A stretch of 64,000 bases of DNA from Nanchangia anserum (GCF_015240065.1 NZ_CP060506.1:558001-622000), one strand, 5' to 3'; counted from the stretch's first letter, positions 12,062 to 21,598 are shown. The notes: generated by a model from the sequence alone, not told the origin. Numbers and translations are program-made.

Positions 12062-15000
12062 CTAGGACGTGACCAGCGACGTCGCGAGTAGCCGGGTGAG
12101 CTGCTGCGTGTGATCGTTCCCAGACGGGGAATCAATGACGGCTTGGGCCTCGGGGCTAACCTGCACCATGACTCCCTTCTCAATGCTGATGTGGTCGGCG
12201 TAGACGATGATGGCGATGGTGCGTGGCAGCGCGTCGGCATTTGGGCTGATTGTCGGCGCGAGCAGACCCGGGAATTGGTAGCCATCAACGTTGGCGAGTA
12301 CGTCGTGGGGTGCCGCCTGTGCAGAGGTGATGACGAGATGGAATGGAGCGGGTAGCCGCGTCGTCTCGGCGGCGTGCGCGACGGCGCGCTCATCGAAGAG
12401 ATTGCCCGGGTCGGTGACGGTGATGCTGGCGGGCTTGTAGCTACTGGTGGTGTCGACGGGTGTCGTCCACGACGTGACCCGGCGTTCGGTGGGACTATAC
12501 GTGCCGATCGAGGCCCACGTGAGGGCCCCGACGATGATGAGGACAACGATCCAGCGACCCCAATCACCGGGCGTGCTCAACCGCGCCCACCCGGGAGCAC
12601 GGTAGCGAGCCGTGTCAGGAATATCGGTGAGCGCGCGCCAGCCGAGATCCTCTTCACTGAGGTGGTCGCTGACGTCGTCGAGTCCGCGGACGATGGCCGT
12701 TGCCCGCCACTGCGTCGCCATGCGATCGAGCTGGCGAAGCGCACGGGTTCCCCCGTAGCGGTCCGTGAGCACGGATTCGCTCAGCTGGATGAGAGCGTGC
12801 TGATCGACGGCATTCATCGTGGGAGCGAGAGTCGCGCATGTCATCACCTCGCGTTCCCACTGATGACGCCAGCCGGGACCGCGCGAGAGGATAGAGCGTA
12901 CGCGCCACAACGATGCCTGCTGCAAAGAGACGAGCTGAGCCAGCCGTGCCTGTTCGTCAAGGGGTCCCGCTCCCTCGGAGCCACGGCCAGCGACCGCGAG
13001 CGCGCGGTTGAGATTCTGGGTCCAGCGCTGCCACCGCTCGTTGAGAGTCGACTCGTAGGCCGGGTAGGCGGTGGAGAGGGACAGGACTTCAAGTTCGAGG
13101 CGATCGGTGTCCATCACGGCGCGCGTGAGGTAGCGATCAACGCGGGCCGCCATGGCGCGCGTGCGCGAGCGTGAGCGGTGGATCGCCGAGGCCGCGCCGC
13201 CCACGATGACGAAGGCGATGAGCGCGGCCCCGCCGGTGCAGACTCCGAGGACGAGCGGGTGGATACGGGTACGAGCAATCGGCGCCAGGCCGGCGGTCGT
13301 GATGCCCCGCGAGATGTGAGCGGTTGCCACGAGGCCGTTCCACACGAGAAGGTCGGGTGCCGAGTTCGACATGACGATACGCGGCGAGCCACTGGCGCCG
13401 TGGTAGGACGCCTTATCCAGGTTTCCTCGCAGTTTCGCCTCGCCGGCGAAGACGTAGGGGATCAGGCGTTCTGCGCTATCGGAGTACAGCACCACCACGA
13501 CGATGCCGGTTTCTGAGACCGGCACGTACGCCCGATCCGTCGGCAGGGAGGCGGCCCCTTCGACCGGCTTGAGCACGGGCGAGAGGCAGCGTGACAGGTC
13601 GATGTTCGCCTCATCTGAGCACGCGTCGATCTCGCGCACGGCGACGACGATGTCCGGTGAGGCGGCGGTCGCGAACCCTAGGTGGCTCAGATTCTCACGC
13701 AGAACGTCAGCCGACTTCACGAGGCCATCGGGGTCGTCGATCGTCACCGAAGCCGGATGGCGCAGTGCGGTGTCGGAGGCGCGTTCGGGCAGATAACCGG
13801 CGCCGGGGAGGGCGGGGGAGGCGCTCGCGTATACGCTACCGGGCGACCACGTGGCCGACTCGGATTCCCAGGCCATCTGAAGAAGCGGCGAGAGGATGCC
13901 GATGACGAATGCCACAAGTACGGCGATGGCCATCGCGCGCGGGGTGAGCGGCGTCAGCAGGCCGGTTCCGCTCAGAGTGCGATGATTCTGCGGGGTCTGG
14001 CGGGCCTGCTTGAGGATCGCGTGGTTGTCGATGGCTCCGGGCGAGCCGGTGACGTCGTCGGCGGGGACGAGGTCGAGGCCGAGGATCTGTCCGGGGACAG
14101 CAAACACGTCGGTGCGGGGGTAGGTCTGGCCGCGATCGCGAGCGTAGCGCGCGAGGGGCCAGTGAATGCCCGACTCGATGTCGTTGGCCAGATCGGTATA
14201 GGCGGCAAACGCCGTCGCATCGTCGGCGCGCGTGGCCACATCGAAACGGTGGCGCCACCCGAGCGCGCTCGACTGCAACGAGTCCTTGCCGATCGTGAGG
14301 GCGTTTGCCAGCACGTCGACCTCGTTCAGTGCGGCTCGCAACGCCGCTTCGAGACTTGCGCGCGCACTGTCGGCTCCCGCATCGTCGCCGGCTTCGGCGA
14401 GCAGAGCATCGCGCCCCTCGTCGACGATGGCGCTGAGCCGGTCGAGATAGAGCAGGCGCTCATAGCGCGAGCGCGCCCACAGTGGCTTGTCGTCGTGGTC
14501 GTCGGCCAGTTCCGCGCACAGTTGCGTGTAACGCAGCTTCCACGCCTCGAAGCGTTTGTCGAGGTTGCCCTCGGTAGTGAGGCAGTGCAGCGCGAGGTCG
14601 TCCAAGCCCAATGATGCCTCTTCGAAACGTGCACTGACGCGCTCGGCCATCTTGCGACGCGTGGCACGGGAACTGCGCGGCCTCGTCATCGTTTGACGCA
14701 GCGAATCGATGCCCCACAGGGCGACGATGCCGATAATGATCCCGAGCATGACCGCGGCACTTCGCGGCACGTTCGTCGTGAAGTCGTCGCCGGCCTCGGC
14801 CTGGGCGAGATCTTGGAGGGCACCAACTATCGCGTCGGCGTCGAGATCGTCGTGAACGAGGATGCGCTCGAGACGCGCCTGGACGTCGTACGCCGATCGC
14901 CCGCCGGCGGTTGTTGCCTCCTCGAGGACATACTGCCCGGAATACGGGTCGACGCATAGATAGACGACGGGGGTCGAGTAGTTCGGGGCCGAGCGCAGCT

Positions 15001-15397
15001 CGGGAAACGCCTGGCGTTGATAAGTGCGATCTGTCGTCGAACAGGTGACGACGCCGCGGGCACCGGGATTGTCGTAGCGGGTGATGCCGAGGTTATCGAC
15101 GTGGGCCTGTGGGGTCGGCGGCTGCGTGCGAGCTGCGATCGCTACATAGAGGTCGACCCGGCGTCCCCACTGGGTGCGGGCGAGACGCTTTTCGAGGTCG
15201 CCGGTGTCGATTGACGAATCATGGTTGTCAACGCGCACGACGTGCGGATGGAGTCCGACGTGATAGATCGTCGCTGTCACATTCGTCAGGATCAGGGACG
15301 CCCCGATGCTGGCGGCGAGAACGACGAGGACGAGGAGGGCGCGCCAGCCTCGTCCTCGAGATGAGCGAGGTCGTGGCGGCGTGGCAGTCCCGTGCAT
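12062..15397 (-). CDS. Large membrane protein with three repeated TPM-like extracytoplasmic modules
   Basis: About 1111 aa from ATG 15397; upstream in-frame starts would run into nagA on the other strand. Not a family I can name. The layout repeats. Module 1 has a helix near the N-terminus (WRALLVLVVLAASIGASLIL), an extracytoplasmic alpha/beta domain, a second helix (AAVMLGIIIGIVALWGI) and a cytoplasmic helical segment. Module 2 repeats this (MAIAVLVAFVIGILSPLLQM; LVLGVCTGGAALIAFVIVGG). A fifth helix (WIVVLIIVGALTWASIG) leads to a third extracytoplasmic domain at the C-terminus. Parallel motifs are ASVTIDDPDGL / ASITVTDPGNL and GWRHRF / GWRHQW. Domain style resembles TPM domains. Confidence 0.75.
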   Translation of the reverse strand: MHGTATPPRPRSSRGRGWRALLVLVVLAASIGASLILTNVTATIYHVGLHPHVVRVDNHDSSIDTGDLEKRLARTQWGRRVDLYVAIAARTQPPTPQAHVDNLGITRYDNPGARGVVTCSTTDRTYQRQAFPELRSAPNYSTPVVYLCVDPYSGQYVLEEATTAGGRSAYDVQARLERILVHDDLDADAIVGALQDLAQAEAGDDFTTNVPRSAAVMLGIIIGIVALWGIDSLRQTMTRPRSSRATRRKMAERVSARFEEASLGLDDLALHCLTTEGNLDKRFEAWKLRYTQLCAELADDHDDKPLWARSRYERLLYLDRLSAIVDEGRDALLAEAGDDAGADSARASLEAALRAALNEVDVLANALTIGKDSLQSSALGWRHRFDVATRADDATAFAAYTDLANDIESGIHWPLARYARDRGQTYPRTDVFAVPGQILGLDLVPADDVTGSPGAIDNHAILKQARQTPQNHRTLSGTGLLTPLTPRAMAIAVLVAFVIGILSPLLQMAWESESATWSPGSVYASASPALPGAGYLPERASDTALRHPASVTIDDPDGLVKSADVLRENLSHLGFATAASPDIVVAVREIDACSDEANIDLSRCLSPVLKPVEGAASLPTDRAYVPVSETGIVVVVLYSDSAERLIPYVFAGEAKLRGNLDKASYHGASGSPRIVMSNSAPDLLVWNGLVATAHISRGITTAGLAPIARTRIHPLVLGVCTGGAALIAFVIVGGAASAIHRSRSRTRAMAARVDRYLTRAVMDTDRLELEVLSLSTAYPAYESTLNERWQRWTQNLNRALAVAGRGSEGAGPLDEQARLAQLVSLQQASLWRVRSILSRGPGWRHQWEREVMTCATLAPTMNAVDQHALIQLSESVLTDRYGGTRALRQLDRMATQWRATAIVRGLDDVSDHLSEEDLGWRALTDIPDTARYRAPGWARLSTPGDWGRWIVVLIIVGALTWASIGTYSPTERRVTSWTTPVDTTSSYKPASITVTDPGNLFDERAVAHAAETTRLPAPFHLVITSAQAAPHDVLANVDGYQFPGLLAPTISPNADALPRTIAIIVYADHISIEKGVMVQVSPEAQAVIDSPSGNDHTQQLTRLLATSLVTS

Positions 15398-15457
15398 GCC
15401 CCTATTATGCGCTTGCGCTATGGGTGCAAGGAGGGCCTTGTCTGCCATACTTGAGCC

Positions 15458-16690
15458 ATGGGATCGTCTGTTTACGCCGTGCGCGGTCGCGTTGTTTTGC
15501 CTGATCGAATCCTCACCGACGGGGTGGTCGTCGTTGCCGGAGACGCCATCGCTTGGGTCGGTGAATCCACCGACGCGCGTGTGGCGGGATTTGGCCAAGA
15601 GGTCCTCGATGCCGAAGCGCCCAGCGACGATCGACTGATCCTCCCCGGACTCGTTGACGTCCATTGCCACGGCGGGGGCGCGCAGTCCTTCCCCGATTCG
15701 ACGTCGAAGGATCAGGCGCTCACGGCGGTCATGGAGCATCGGCAGTGGGGGACGACCTCGCTCGTCGCGTCGCTGGTGACGGCGTCGCCGATGGTGCTGC
15801 GCGAGCGCGCCGAGATGCTTGCCGATCTGGCCGATGCCGGGCAGATCGCCGGGATCCACTTCGAGGGGCCCTTCATCGCGCAGGGGCACTGCGGCGCCCA
15901 GGATCCCCGCCATATTCAGTCTCCCAACCCCGCGTTGACCCGTGAGCTGCTCATCGCTTCACGCGGGCACGCCGTGTCGATGACAGTTGCGCCCGAAAAG
16001 CCCTACACGATGGGGCCCGGCGGCGTCGCCGAGACGCTGGTTGACGGTGGTGCCGTGGCCTCGTTTGGTCACACCGACACCAACGCTCAGCGCATGCGCC
16101 AGGCGTTGCGCGAGATCCGCGAGACGATTGCGCGCTCGCCGATGCCGCGCTGCGCCCACGCAACGGTGACGCACCTGTTCAACGGCATGGCCCCGATGCA
16201 CCATCGCGACCCCGGTCCGGTGCCCGAGATCCTCGCCGATGCCGCCGGTGGCGGAGTAATCGTCGAGATCATTGCCGACGGCGTCCACGTCTCGCCCGAG
16301 CTGGTGCGCAACGTCTACGAGCTCGTTGGCCGCGAGCAGATCGTCTTCGTCACCGACGCCATGGCGGCGGCCGGTGTTGCCGACGGTGCCTATGTTCTGG
16401 GTGGGCAAGAGGTCGAGGTCAGCGACGGCGTTGCCCGGTTGGGCCGCACGGGCGCCATCGCCGGGGGAACGGCGCATCTCATTGACGTCGTCCGCACCGC
16501 GCATGCCGCCGGGATTCCTCTCGTTGACGCTGTCTACATGGCCTCGGTCCAAGGCGCGCGCATTCTTGGCAACGACCAGGTAGGCCGCATCGGGGAGGGC
16601 TACCGGGCTGATCTCGTCGTTGTTACCCCCGACCTTGAGCCGATGCGGGTCATCTTCCGCGGTGACGACGTCGTCGGGGGCGAAGCATAG
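15458..16690 (+). CDS. nagA: N-acetylglucosamine-6-phosphate deacetylase
   Basis: 410-aa amidohydrolase converting GlcNAc-6-P to GlcN-6-P and acetate, feeding amino-sugar recycling. Metal and substrate motifs: VDVHCHGGGAQSFPD, HFEGPFIAQGHCGAQDP, SFGHTDTNAQRM, THLFNGMAPMHHRDPG, IADGVHVSPE and VTDAMAAAG with the catalytic Asp. ATG start 61 bases from the divergent membrane-protein gene. No nagB or PTS gene adjoins it. Confidence 0.94.
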   Translation: MGSSVYAVRGRVVLPDRILTDGVVVVAGDAIAWVGESTDARVAGFGQEVLDAEAPSDDRLILPGLVDVHCHGGGAQSFPDSTSKDQALTAVMEHRQWGTTSLVASLVTASPMVLRERAEMLADLADAGQIAGIHFEGPFIAQGHCGAQDPRHIQSPNPALTRELLIASRGHAVSMTVAPEKPYTMGPGGVAETLVDGGAVASFGHTDTNAQRMRQALREIRETIARSPMPRCAHATVTHLFNGMAPMHHRDPGPVPEILADAAGGGVIVEIIADGVHVSPELVRNVYELVGREQIVFVTDAMAAAGVADGAYVLGGQEVEVSDGVARLGRTGAIAGGTAHLIDVVRTAHAAGIPLVDAVYMASVQGARILGNDQVGRIGEGYRADLVVVTPDLEPMRVIFRGDDVVGGEA

Positions 16691-16984
16691 ATGGCACGGC
16701 GCTCTGGCAAGCGCCCCTATGCCAAGCCGCATCGGCGTCTCGACATGACGCGGCTGGCCTCGATGCCTCGTAGCGAGGAACGCGGCGAGCGCAGCTTCCG
16801 GGTTCAGCACGTCAGCTCCGGGCGCAAGCCCTACACGTGCCCGGGATGTCTGAGTGAGATTCCGCAGGGGACGGCCCACGTCGTCGTGTGGGCGACCGAT
16901 CAGTTCGTATCGGCCGAGCGCATGGTGGAGGGACGACGCCACTGGCACGCTTCGTGCTGGCATAGGGGCCTGCGGCCGGCGTGA
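16691..16984 (+). CDS. Small putative zinc-binding protein, actinobacterial conserved
   Basis: 97-aa very basic protein. A likely zinc site is Cys50-Cys53 (CPGC) paired with His84/His86 and Cys89 (HWHASCW). It starts directly after the nagA stop, so it is co-translated with it. Similar short proteins are widespread in actinobacteria and have no established role. Nucleic-acid binding would fit the charge, but that is inference. Confidence 0.7.
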   Translation: MARRSGKRPYAKPHRRLDMTRLASMPRSEERGERSFRVQHVSSGRKPYTCPGCLSEIPQGTAHVVVWATDQFVSAERMVEGRRHWHASCWHRGLRPA

Positions 16985-17025
16985 GGGTAGCCACCAACGA
17001 TGGACACAAGCGGTAAGGAGAAAAG

Positions 17026-17856
17026 ATGAGCGCAAATAGTTCTCTGGCGCTGTTTAAGCGCGACGCCGACCACGTCGCGACGCGCACCACGCTGATCCTG
17101 CTGCCGCCGTTTCCTTTCGATCACCGCATGTGGGAGGCAGTGGCGCGTCGCTTCGAGGGAATCCCCGTCATTGCCGTGGATCCGCCGGGGTTCGGCGCGT
17201 CGATGCTGCCGAGCGAGACTCCCGCCCTCGAGCTGTACGCCGATCTCGTCGCGGAATCTATCCGTGCTCACGGCGTCACCTCCGCTGTCGTGTGTGGCAA
17301 CGGGATGGGCGGGTATGCGGCGATGGCCATGGTCGAGCGTCACCCGCGCCTCGTGCGCGGCATCGGACTCATCGGCACCCACGCCGCGATTGACGAGCCA
17401 AGCGTGCGGGCGCGACGCACGGAAATGGCGATCACGGCCTTCATGGGGCGTGCCCAAGACGAACTAGTCGACGAATTGCCCGCGATGGTCTCGCGCGAGA
17501 CTGCTCGCGATCACTCCGACGTCGTCGACATGGCCGCGGGGTGGGTTCGCGGTGCCCGCGATGATGCGATTGCCTGGGCTCAACGCGCCATGTCGATCCG
17601 GCCGGGACGGTTGGAAATGCTGCAACGTGCCGATGTCAAGGGCGTCGTCGTGCGTGGCGAACAGGATCGCTACACCACCGCCTCGCAGGCCGATCAGCTG
17701 GCGCGGGCGGTGGGAGAGTCCTATGTCGTCAACGTTCCGCGTGCCGGACACCTGATTCCCATCGAGCAACCGGGTGCGGTGGCGCGGGCGGTGCTCGGCC
17801 TCTACGCTCGCTGCCTGAGAGGCAACGTTGCGACCAGACGAAAGGATGATGAGTGA
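17026..17856 (+). CDS. Alpha/beta-hydrolase fold protein lacking the nucleophile serine
   Basis: 276 aa with the alpha/beta-hydrolase fold: the oxyanion region LPPFPFDHRMW, strand-turn DPPGFGAS, acid Asp214 (VVRGEQDRY) and His242 (VPRAGHLIPIEQP). The nucleophile elbow reads CGNGMGG (residues 90-96), so Gly93 stands where GxSxG needs Ser. Two base changes from AGC separate the GGG codon from a Ser codon. It may have a non-hydrolytic role. ATG with AAGGAG upstream; the stop overlaps the nitroreductase start. Confidence 0.85.
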   Translation: MSANSSLALFKRDADHVATRTTLILLPPFPFDHRMWEAVARRFEGIPVIAVDPPGFGASMLPSETPALELYADLVAESIRAHGVTSAVVCGNGMGGYAAMAMVERHPRLVRGIGLIGTHAAIDEPSVRARRTEMAITAFMGRAQDELVDELPAMVSRETARDHSDVVDMAAGWVRGARDDAIAWAQRAMSIRPGRLEMLQRADVKGVVVRGEQDRYTTASQADQLARAVGESYVVNVPRAGHLIPIEQPGAVARAVLGLYARCLRGNVATRRKDDE

Positions 17857-18674
17857 TGACGCACGCCGCCGAGGCCGATTGGAGCGTATCGGAAGCAAGC
17901 ACCGAGGTGCCGAGCGCACCGGTGATGACCCCGACGATCGCCACCCAACTCGCGCATCGGACGATCCGCTCCTACACCGATGAGCCGGTGAGCGAGGAGG
18001 CCATCGCCTCCCTCTACGAGGCGGCCCGCCGCTCGGCTACGTGGGCGTTTTACCAGCATCGGACAATCATTCGAGTGCGTGACCCCCGCATTCGCCAGGT
18101 CATCGCGCACTCGTCGACTCAGCCCTACGTGGCGGCCGAGCGCGGCGAGCTGTTCATCTTCGTCGTCGACCTGTATCGCAACTCGCGCATCCGCGCCGAG
18201 CAGGGTGTCGATTCCGAGTGGTACCACACGACGCAGGCATTCCTCACGGGGGTCGGCGACACGATGCTGGCCGCGCAGAACTTCGTTGTTGCGGCCGAGT
18301 CCATGGGTCTGGGCACGGTGTTCCTCGGCTCGATCGGTCGCGAGGTTCGCGAGGTCATCTCCGCACTCGAGCTACCCACCCTCACGTACCCGCTGGTCGG
18401 TGTCCTCGTGGGGCACCCGGCCGAGAAACCGCAGATCAAGCCGCGCCTGCCGATTGCGGCGATGACGGCGTGCGATACCTACCCGATGCGAGAATCGGTA
18501 TGCGAGGCACTGGCCGACTACGACGAGGTCGTCCAGACGTATTACGACCTGCGCGACACGAATCGTCGGGTCGACTCGTTCACCCGGCAAATCGCGACCA
18601 ACCCGGGGCGTGGGGGAGCCGAAGTCACCGACGTGCTCGCGGTCCTCCACGATCAGGGGCTGGCGCTGCGCTAA
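17856..18674 (+). CDS. Nitroreductase family FMN oxidoreductase (NfrA/NfsA-like)
   Basis: 272-aa flavoprotein of the NADPH-dependent nitroreductase/flavin reductase group. Typical features are the FMN-binding start HRTIRSYTDEPVSEEAIASL, the central GDTMLAAQNFVVAAESMGLGT, and GSIGREVREV with the lid LVGVLVGHPAEKP. I prefer ATG 17856 (TGATG overlap with the previous stop, AAAGGA nine bases upstream) over GTG 17853. The physiological electron acceptor is unknown. It ends before a strong terminator. Confidence 0.9.
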   Translation: MTHAAEADWSVSEASTEVPSAPVMTPTIATQLAHRTIRSYTDEPVSEEAIASLYEAARRSATWAFYQHRTIIRVRDPRIRQVIAHSSTQPYVAAERGELFIFVVDLYRNSRIRAEQGVDSEWYHTTQAFLTGVGDTMLAAQNFVVAAESMGLGTVFLGSIGREVREVISALELPTLTYPLVGVLVGHPAEKPQIKPRLPIAAMTACDTYPMRESVCEALADYDEVVQTYYDLRDTNRRVDSFTRQIATNPGRGGAEVTDVLAVLHDQGLALR

Positions 18675-18699
18675 CAGCAGCGAGGGTAACGGTACGCGA

Positions 18700-18745
18700 A
18701 ACGGTGAGGGGGGCGGAACCAGGTGGTTCCGCCCCCCTCACCGTT
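18700..18745. terminator. Bidirectional terminator between convergent genes
   Basis: Perfect 21-bp inverted repeat (arms 18700-18720 and 18725-18745) with a 4-base loop AGGT. It lies between the nitroreductase gene and the convergent DivIVA-like gene. The very long GC-rich stem can stop transcription from both sides. Confidence 0.85.
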
Positions 18746-18754
18746 GTCGTTGGA

Positions 18755-20146
18755 CTAGTTGAACAGGTCGGTCGTGCGCGCCTCGTCGGAGCCGCGAGCC
18801 GGTGACGCCGCGTTCGCGGCTGCGCGAGCGGCCTCGGCCTGAGCCGCGACGGCGGCCTCGACGTCGCCCTGCTGGGCCTGGACAGTCGCCGGCAGTTCGC
18901 GCAGCGGGGTGAGTCCCTCGATGCCCGTGGCGGTTTCCGTGCCCAGGAGACCGCGCATCTCCTCGAGGTAGGCGGCCACCGACTCGCGCTGACGGTCGAG
19001 CTTTTCGACGGTCCGTCGAGCGGCAGCGCGCTCGGACTGCGCCTCGATGCGCGCGGCCTCACGGGTCTGCTCGGCCTCGGCCTCGGCGGCGGCAATGGTC
19101 GCTTCGGCAGCACGGCGTGCGTCCTCTTGGCGACGACGGATGACGGCATCGGTATCGGTGAGCAGGCGCTCGGCGCGCTGCAGGGTCTCGCCCAGGTGCT
19201 TCTCGGCGTCGGCTACCTGGGCCTTGGCGGCGGCCACCATCGCCGTGGTTTCCGAGCGGGCCTGCTCGTGCGCCTGGGCATCGGCCTCGCGCGCCGCGGC
19301 GCGAGCGGCGGCGATCTCGGTCTCGGCTTCGTGGCGCTGCTGGGCCATCTCGGCTGCCAGCTGATCGGCGTCGACGCGGGCCTGCTTGAGGATGCGGTCG
19401 GCCTCGACGCGGGCGTCGGCGAGCAGACGTTCGGCCTCGCGGGTGGCGTCCTCGCGTGCCTTGGACGCCTCGCTCAGCGCGGCCTCGCGCACCTGCTGAG
19501 CCTCGGCGGTGGACTCGGTGCGCAGTCGCGAAGCCTCCTGCTCGGCCTTGACCCGCATCTCGACGTAGTCTTTTTCGGCCTGGGCCCGCTGAAGTTCGGT
19601 CTCGCGATCGACCGTCGCCTTCAGGTCGTTGATCTGGGTGTTGGCCTCGGCGCGCAACCCCGCGGCCTCGCGCTCGGCGGCGGCGACGAGTTCGTCGGCG
19701 CGGTGCTGGGCATTGGTGAGGACGGTTTCGGCCTCGGTGGCCGCCGTGGTCGTGCGCTCTTCGGCCTCGCGGCGAGCCTCCGAGATGAGCGAGGCGGCCT
19801 CGGCCTCGGCGCGCTCCGTCATGTTCTGGGTGTTTTGGCGTGTGGCGTCCAGAAGCTTTTCCGCTTCCGTGTTGGCCTTGTTGATGACGGCCGTGGACTG
19901 CTCTTCGGCCGAGCGCAGCAGCTGTTCGATGCGTGCGCCAATTCCTGTGTAGGAGGAGCGGTCGGCGTTACGCAGCTGGTTCTGGGCACCCGCCAGCTGC
20001 TCCGACAGGGACACGTTGCGCTTATCGACGGAATCGAGCTTCTGCTCCAGCTCGGAGATCTGATTCGTTAGCGTCTGAATCTGCAGATCGACCTGGACGC
20101 GGTCGTAACCGCGCATGACGATCGGGAAATCGGTCTGCTCTTCCAC
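18755..20146 (-). CDS. DivIVA-like long coiled-coil protein
   Basis: 463-aa protein starting with a DivIVA-type N-terminus (FPIVMRGYDRVQVDLQIQTL) followed by some 380 residues of Ala/Glu/Arg-rich coiled coil and a short tail ending in TTDLFN. I use GTG 20146, ten bases after AGGAGG; the longer frame would start upstream of the Shine-Dalgarno site. DivIVA/Wag31/Scy-type proteins bind curved membrane or act as polar scaffolds for growth. Much longer than a plain DivIVA (~270 aa), so it is more a Scy/Wag31-paralogue scaffold (inference). A TACACT hexamer on the minus strand (20208-20203) may be its -10. Confidence 0.78.
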   Translation of the reverse strand: MEEQTDFPIVMRGYDRVQVDLQIQTLTNQISELEQKLDSVDKRNVSLSEQLAGAQNQLRNADRSSYTGIGARIEQLLRSAEEQSTAVINKANTEAEKLLDATRQNTQNMTERAEAEAASLISEARREAEERTTTAATEAETVLTNAQHRADELVAAAEREAAGLRAEANTQINDLKATVDRETELQRAQAEKDYVEMRVKAEQEASRLRTESTAEAQQVREAALSEASKAREDATREAERLLADARVEADRILKQARVDADQLAAEMAQQRHEAETEIAAARAAAREADAQAHEQARSETTAMVAAAKAQVADAEKHLGETLQRAERLLTDTDAVIRRRQEDARRAAEATIAAAEAEAEQTREAARIEAQSERAAARRTVEKLDRQRESVAAYLEEMRGLLGTETATGIEGLTPLRELPATVQAQQGDVEAAVAAQAEAARAAANAASPARGSDEARTTDLFN

Positions 20147-20420
20147 TGTGATGGATCCTCCTACGCCCACTGAGCGCGCCTGTCAAAGATGTCGTTGCCG
20201 CCAGTGTACATGGGACGAGGGCGGCGAGTTCGCCTCCTAGGCTAGTCCGGATTCGCCGCGATTGGCAGCAAAGTTACCGAGCTGTCGCTTCGCTCACCAT
20301 CAGTCACAAACGTCACGTTAGGCGCAGCAGTAACGGTACGGATAGAATGGCCACGTCCGGACCGTGTTCGAGGGCGCGACGCCAGGGGTAACGCGTCCAC
20401 TCAACCGAAGGAGAGCCCGC

Positions 20421-21193
20421 GTGGCCACTGTTTTTCGTCGATTCTGGCTGGCTTGGCTGGTCGCCGCAATCGGCCTCGTCCTTATCTGTGCCGGGATCGC
20501 GACGGCGACTGTGTTCCGTCCCTCCGACACACAAACGGCGACGTTGCCTTCGTCGGTGGACTCGCAGATCGTCGTCACTCGTCCGGCGTGCTGTCGCTAT
20601 ATTCGAGCGACCTCACGGTGAAGGCCTCGGGACCCGCTGACACGGTCGTCGCCATCGGCCGCTCGACCGACGTCGCTGGTTGGGTCGACGGCATGGCGCA
20701 CACCCGCATCGATGGGATCGACACCGACGGCACGCTGCTCGTCTCGACGGTCAAGGCCACCGGCGACGCCCAGGTGTCGTCGCCGGCTGATTCCGATATG
20801 TGGGCGGCTTCGCGTCAGGTGACCAAGGGATCGGCGAGCCTCGAGTGGCCCCAGCACAACGACGGGCAGTGGTCGCTCATCGCCTACTCGCCGTCTGGCG
20901 CCCCGAAGGTGAGCCTGGAATGGCACACAGGTGTGAAGACGCCGTGGCTGTGGCCTCTCGTCATCGCCGGCATTATCGCGCTTCTCCTCGCGGCCCTCAT
21001 CGCCTGGTTGAGTGCGCGCCGACTTCGGCGGGCCGATGCTGGGCACGTTGACGAGCGCCCGGCCACGCCGACCGAGGTTGACGAGTGGGGCAACCCCGTG
21101 GCTCAGGTCGCCGCTACCGACGAGCCGGCTGATGAGCGCGAGGCCGAGAGCGACATCGCCGCGGATCTCCCGTCGAAGACGACGAGCAGGTGA
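20421..21193 (+). CDS. Two-helix membrane protein of unknown function (one frameshift)
   Basis: Starts at GTG with CGAAGGAGA upstream. Membrane helix 1 (WLAWLVAAIGLVLICAGIA) reads in one frame to about 20582. The downstream part (GVLSLYSSDLTVKASGPADT to the stop) reads in the next frame. Joined, it is about 257 aa: helix, a ~140-aa extracytoplasmic domain, helix 2 (WLWPLVIAGIIALLLAALIA) and an acidic cytoplasmic tail. A TAGAAT hexamer at 20343-20348 may be its -10. First of a tight cluster with the next two genes; family not recognised. Confidence 0.65.
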
Positions 21194-21598
21194 GCGAACG
21201 CGAGGCCGATGACAGCATCGAGGCGCAGCAGGAAGCCGCGTGGGACGCGGCCGACGACGAAGCTGGCGTCTACGACCCCACGACGGGGTACCGCACCCTC
21301 GCCGCACCTGCCGCGTGGGCAGAGCGAGGAGCGCGAGGAACAGGTGGACGACCAATCGTCTGCGGAGTGCACCATTCCGGCGCCGCCGCCTCTGTCGGCG
21401 CACACCCCCTCGCGCAAGCAGATGCGCGAGGCCCGCAAGCGGGGCCAGGCGACAATCGAGATCGACGGCGTCAAGTACCCCACGGGCCTCATTCCCGTCG
21501 TGCGCGATCAGGTGCTCGCCGTGTCGGACTCCGAGGAGGGTGCCGACATCGACGAGTTTGGAGGCGACAGCGTCTTCGGTGAGGAGCCCCGATCGTGA
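21190..21598 (+). CDS. Small acidic protein of unknown function (one frameshift)
   Basis: GTG start overlaps the previous stop (GTGA). The first ~30 residues are very acidic (EREADDSIEAQQEAAWDAAD); the frame changes at about 21295-21325. The rest ends with ATIEIDGVKYPTGLIPVVRD and an acidic tail (DIDEFGGDSVFGEEP). About 136 aa when joined, mostly low complexity and probably disordered. Its overlap with both neighbours suggests joint function. Confidence 0.55.

Noticed and set aside
12374-14614. Plus-strand ORFs inside the three-module membrane protein gene
   Set aside because: They have random-looking composition, while the minus strand shows membrane helices and repeated domains.
19127-20071. 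Gly/Leu-rich plus-strand ORF opposite the coiled-coil gene
   Set aside because: Antisense of Ala/Glu/Arg-rich codons always gives Gly/Leu/Arg-rich text; no start context.
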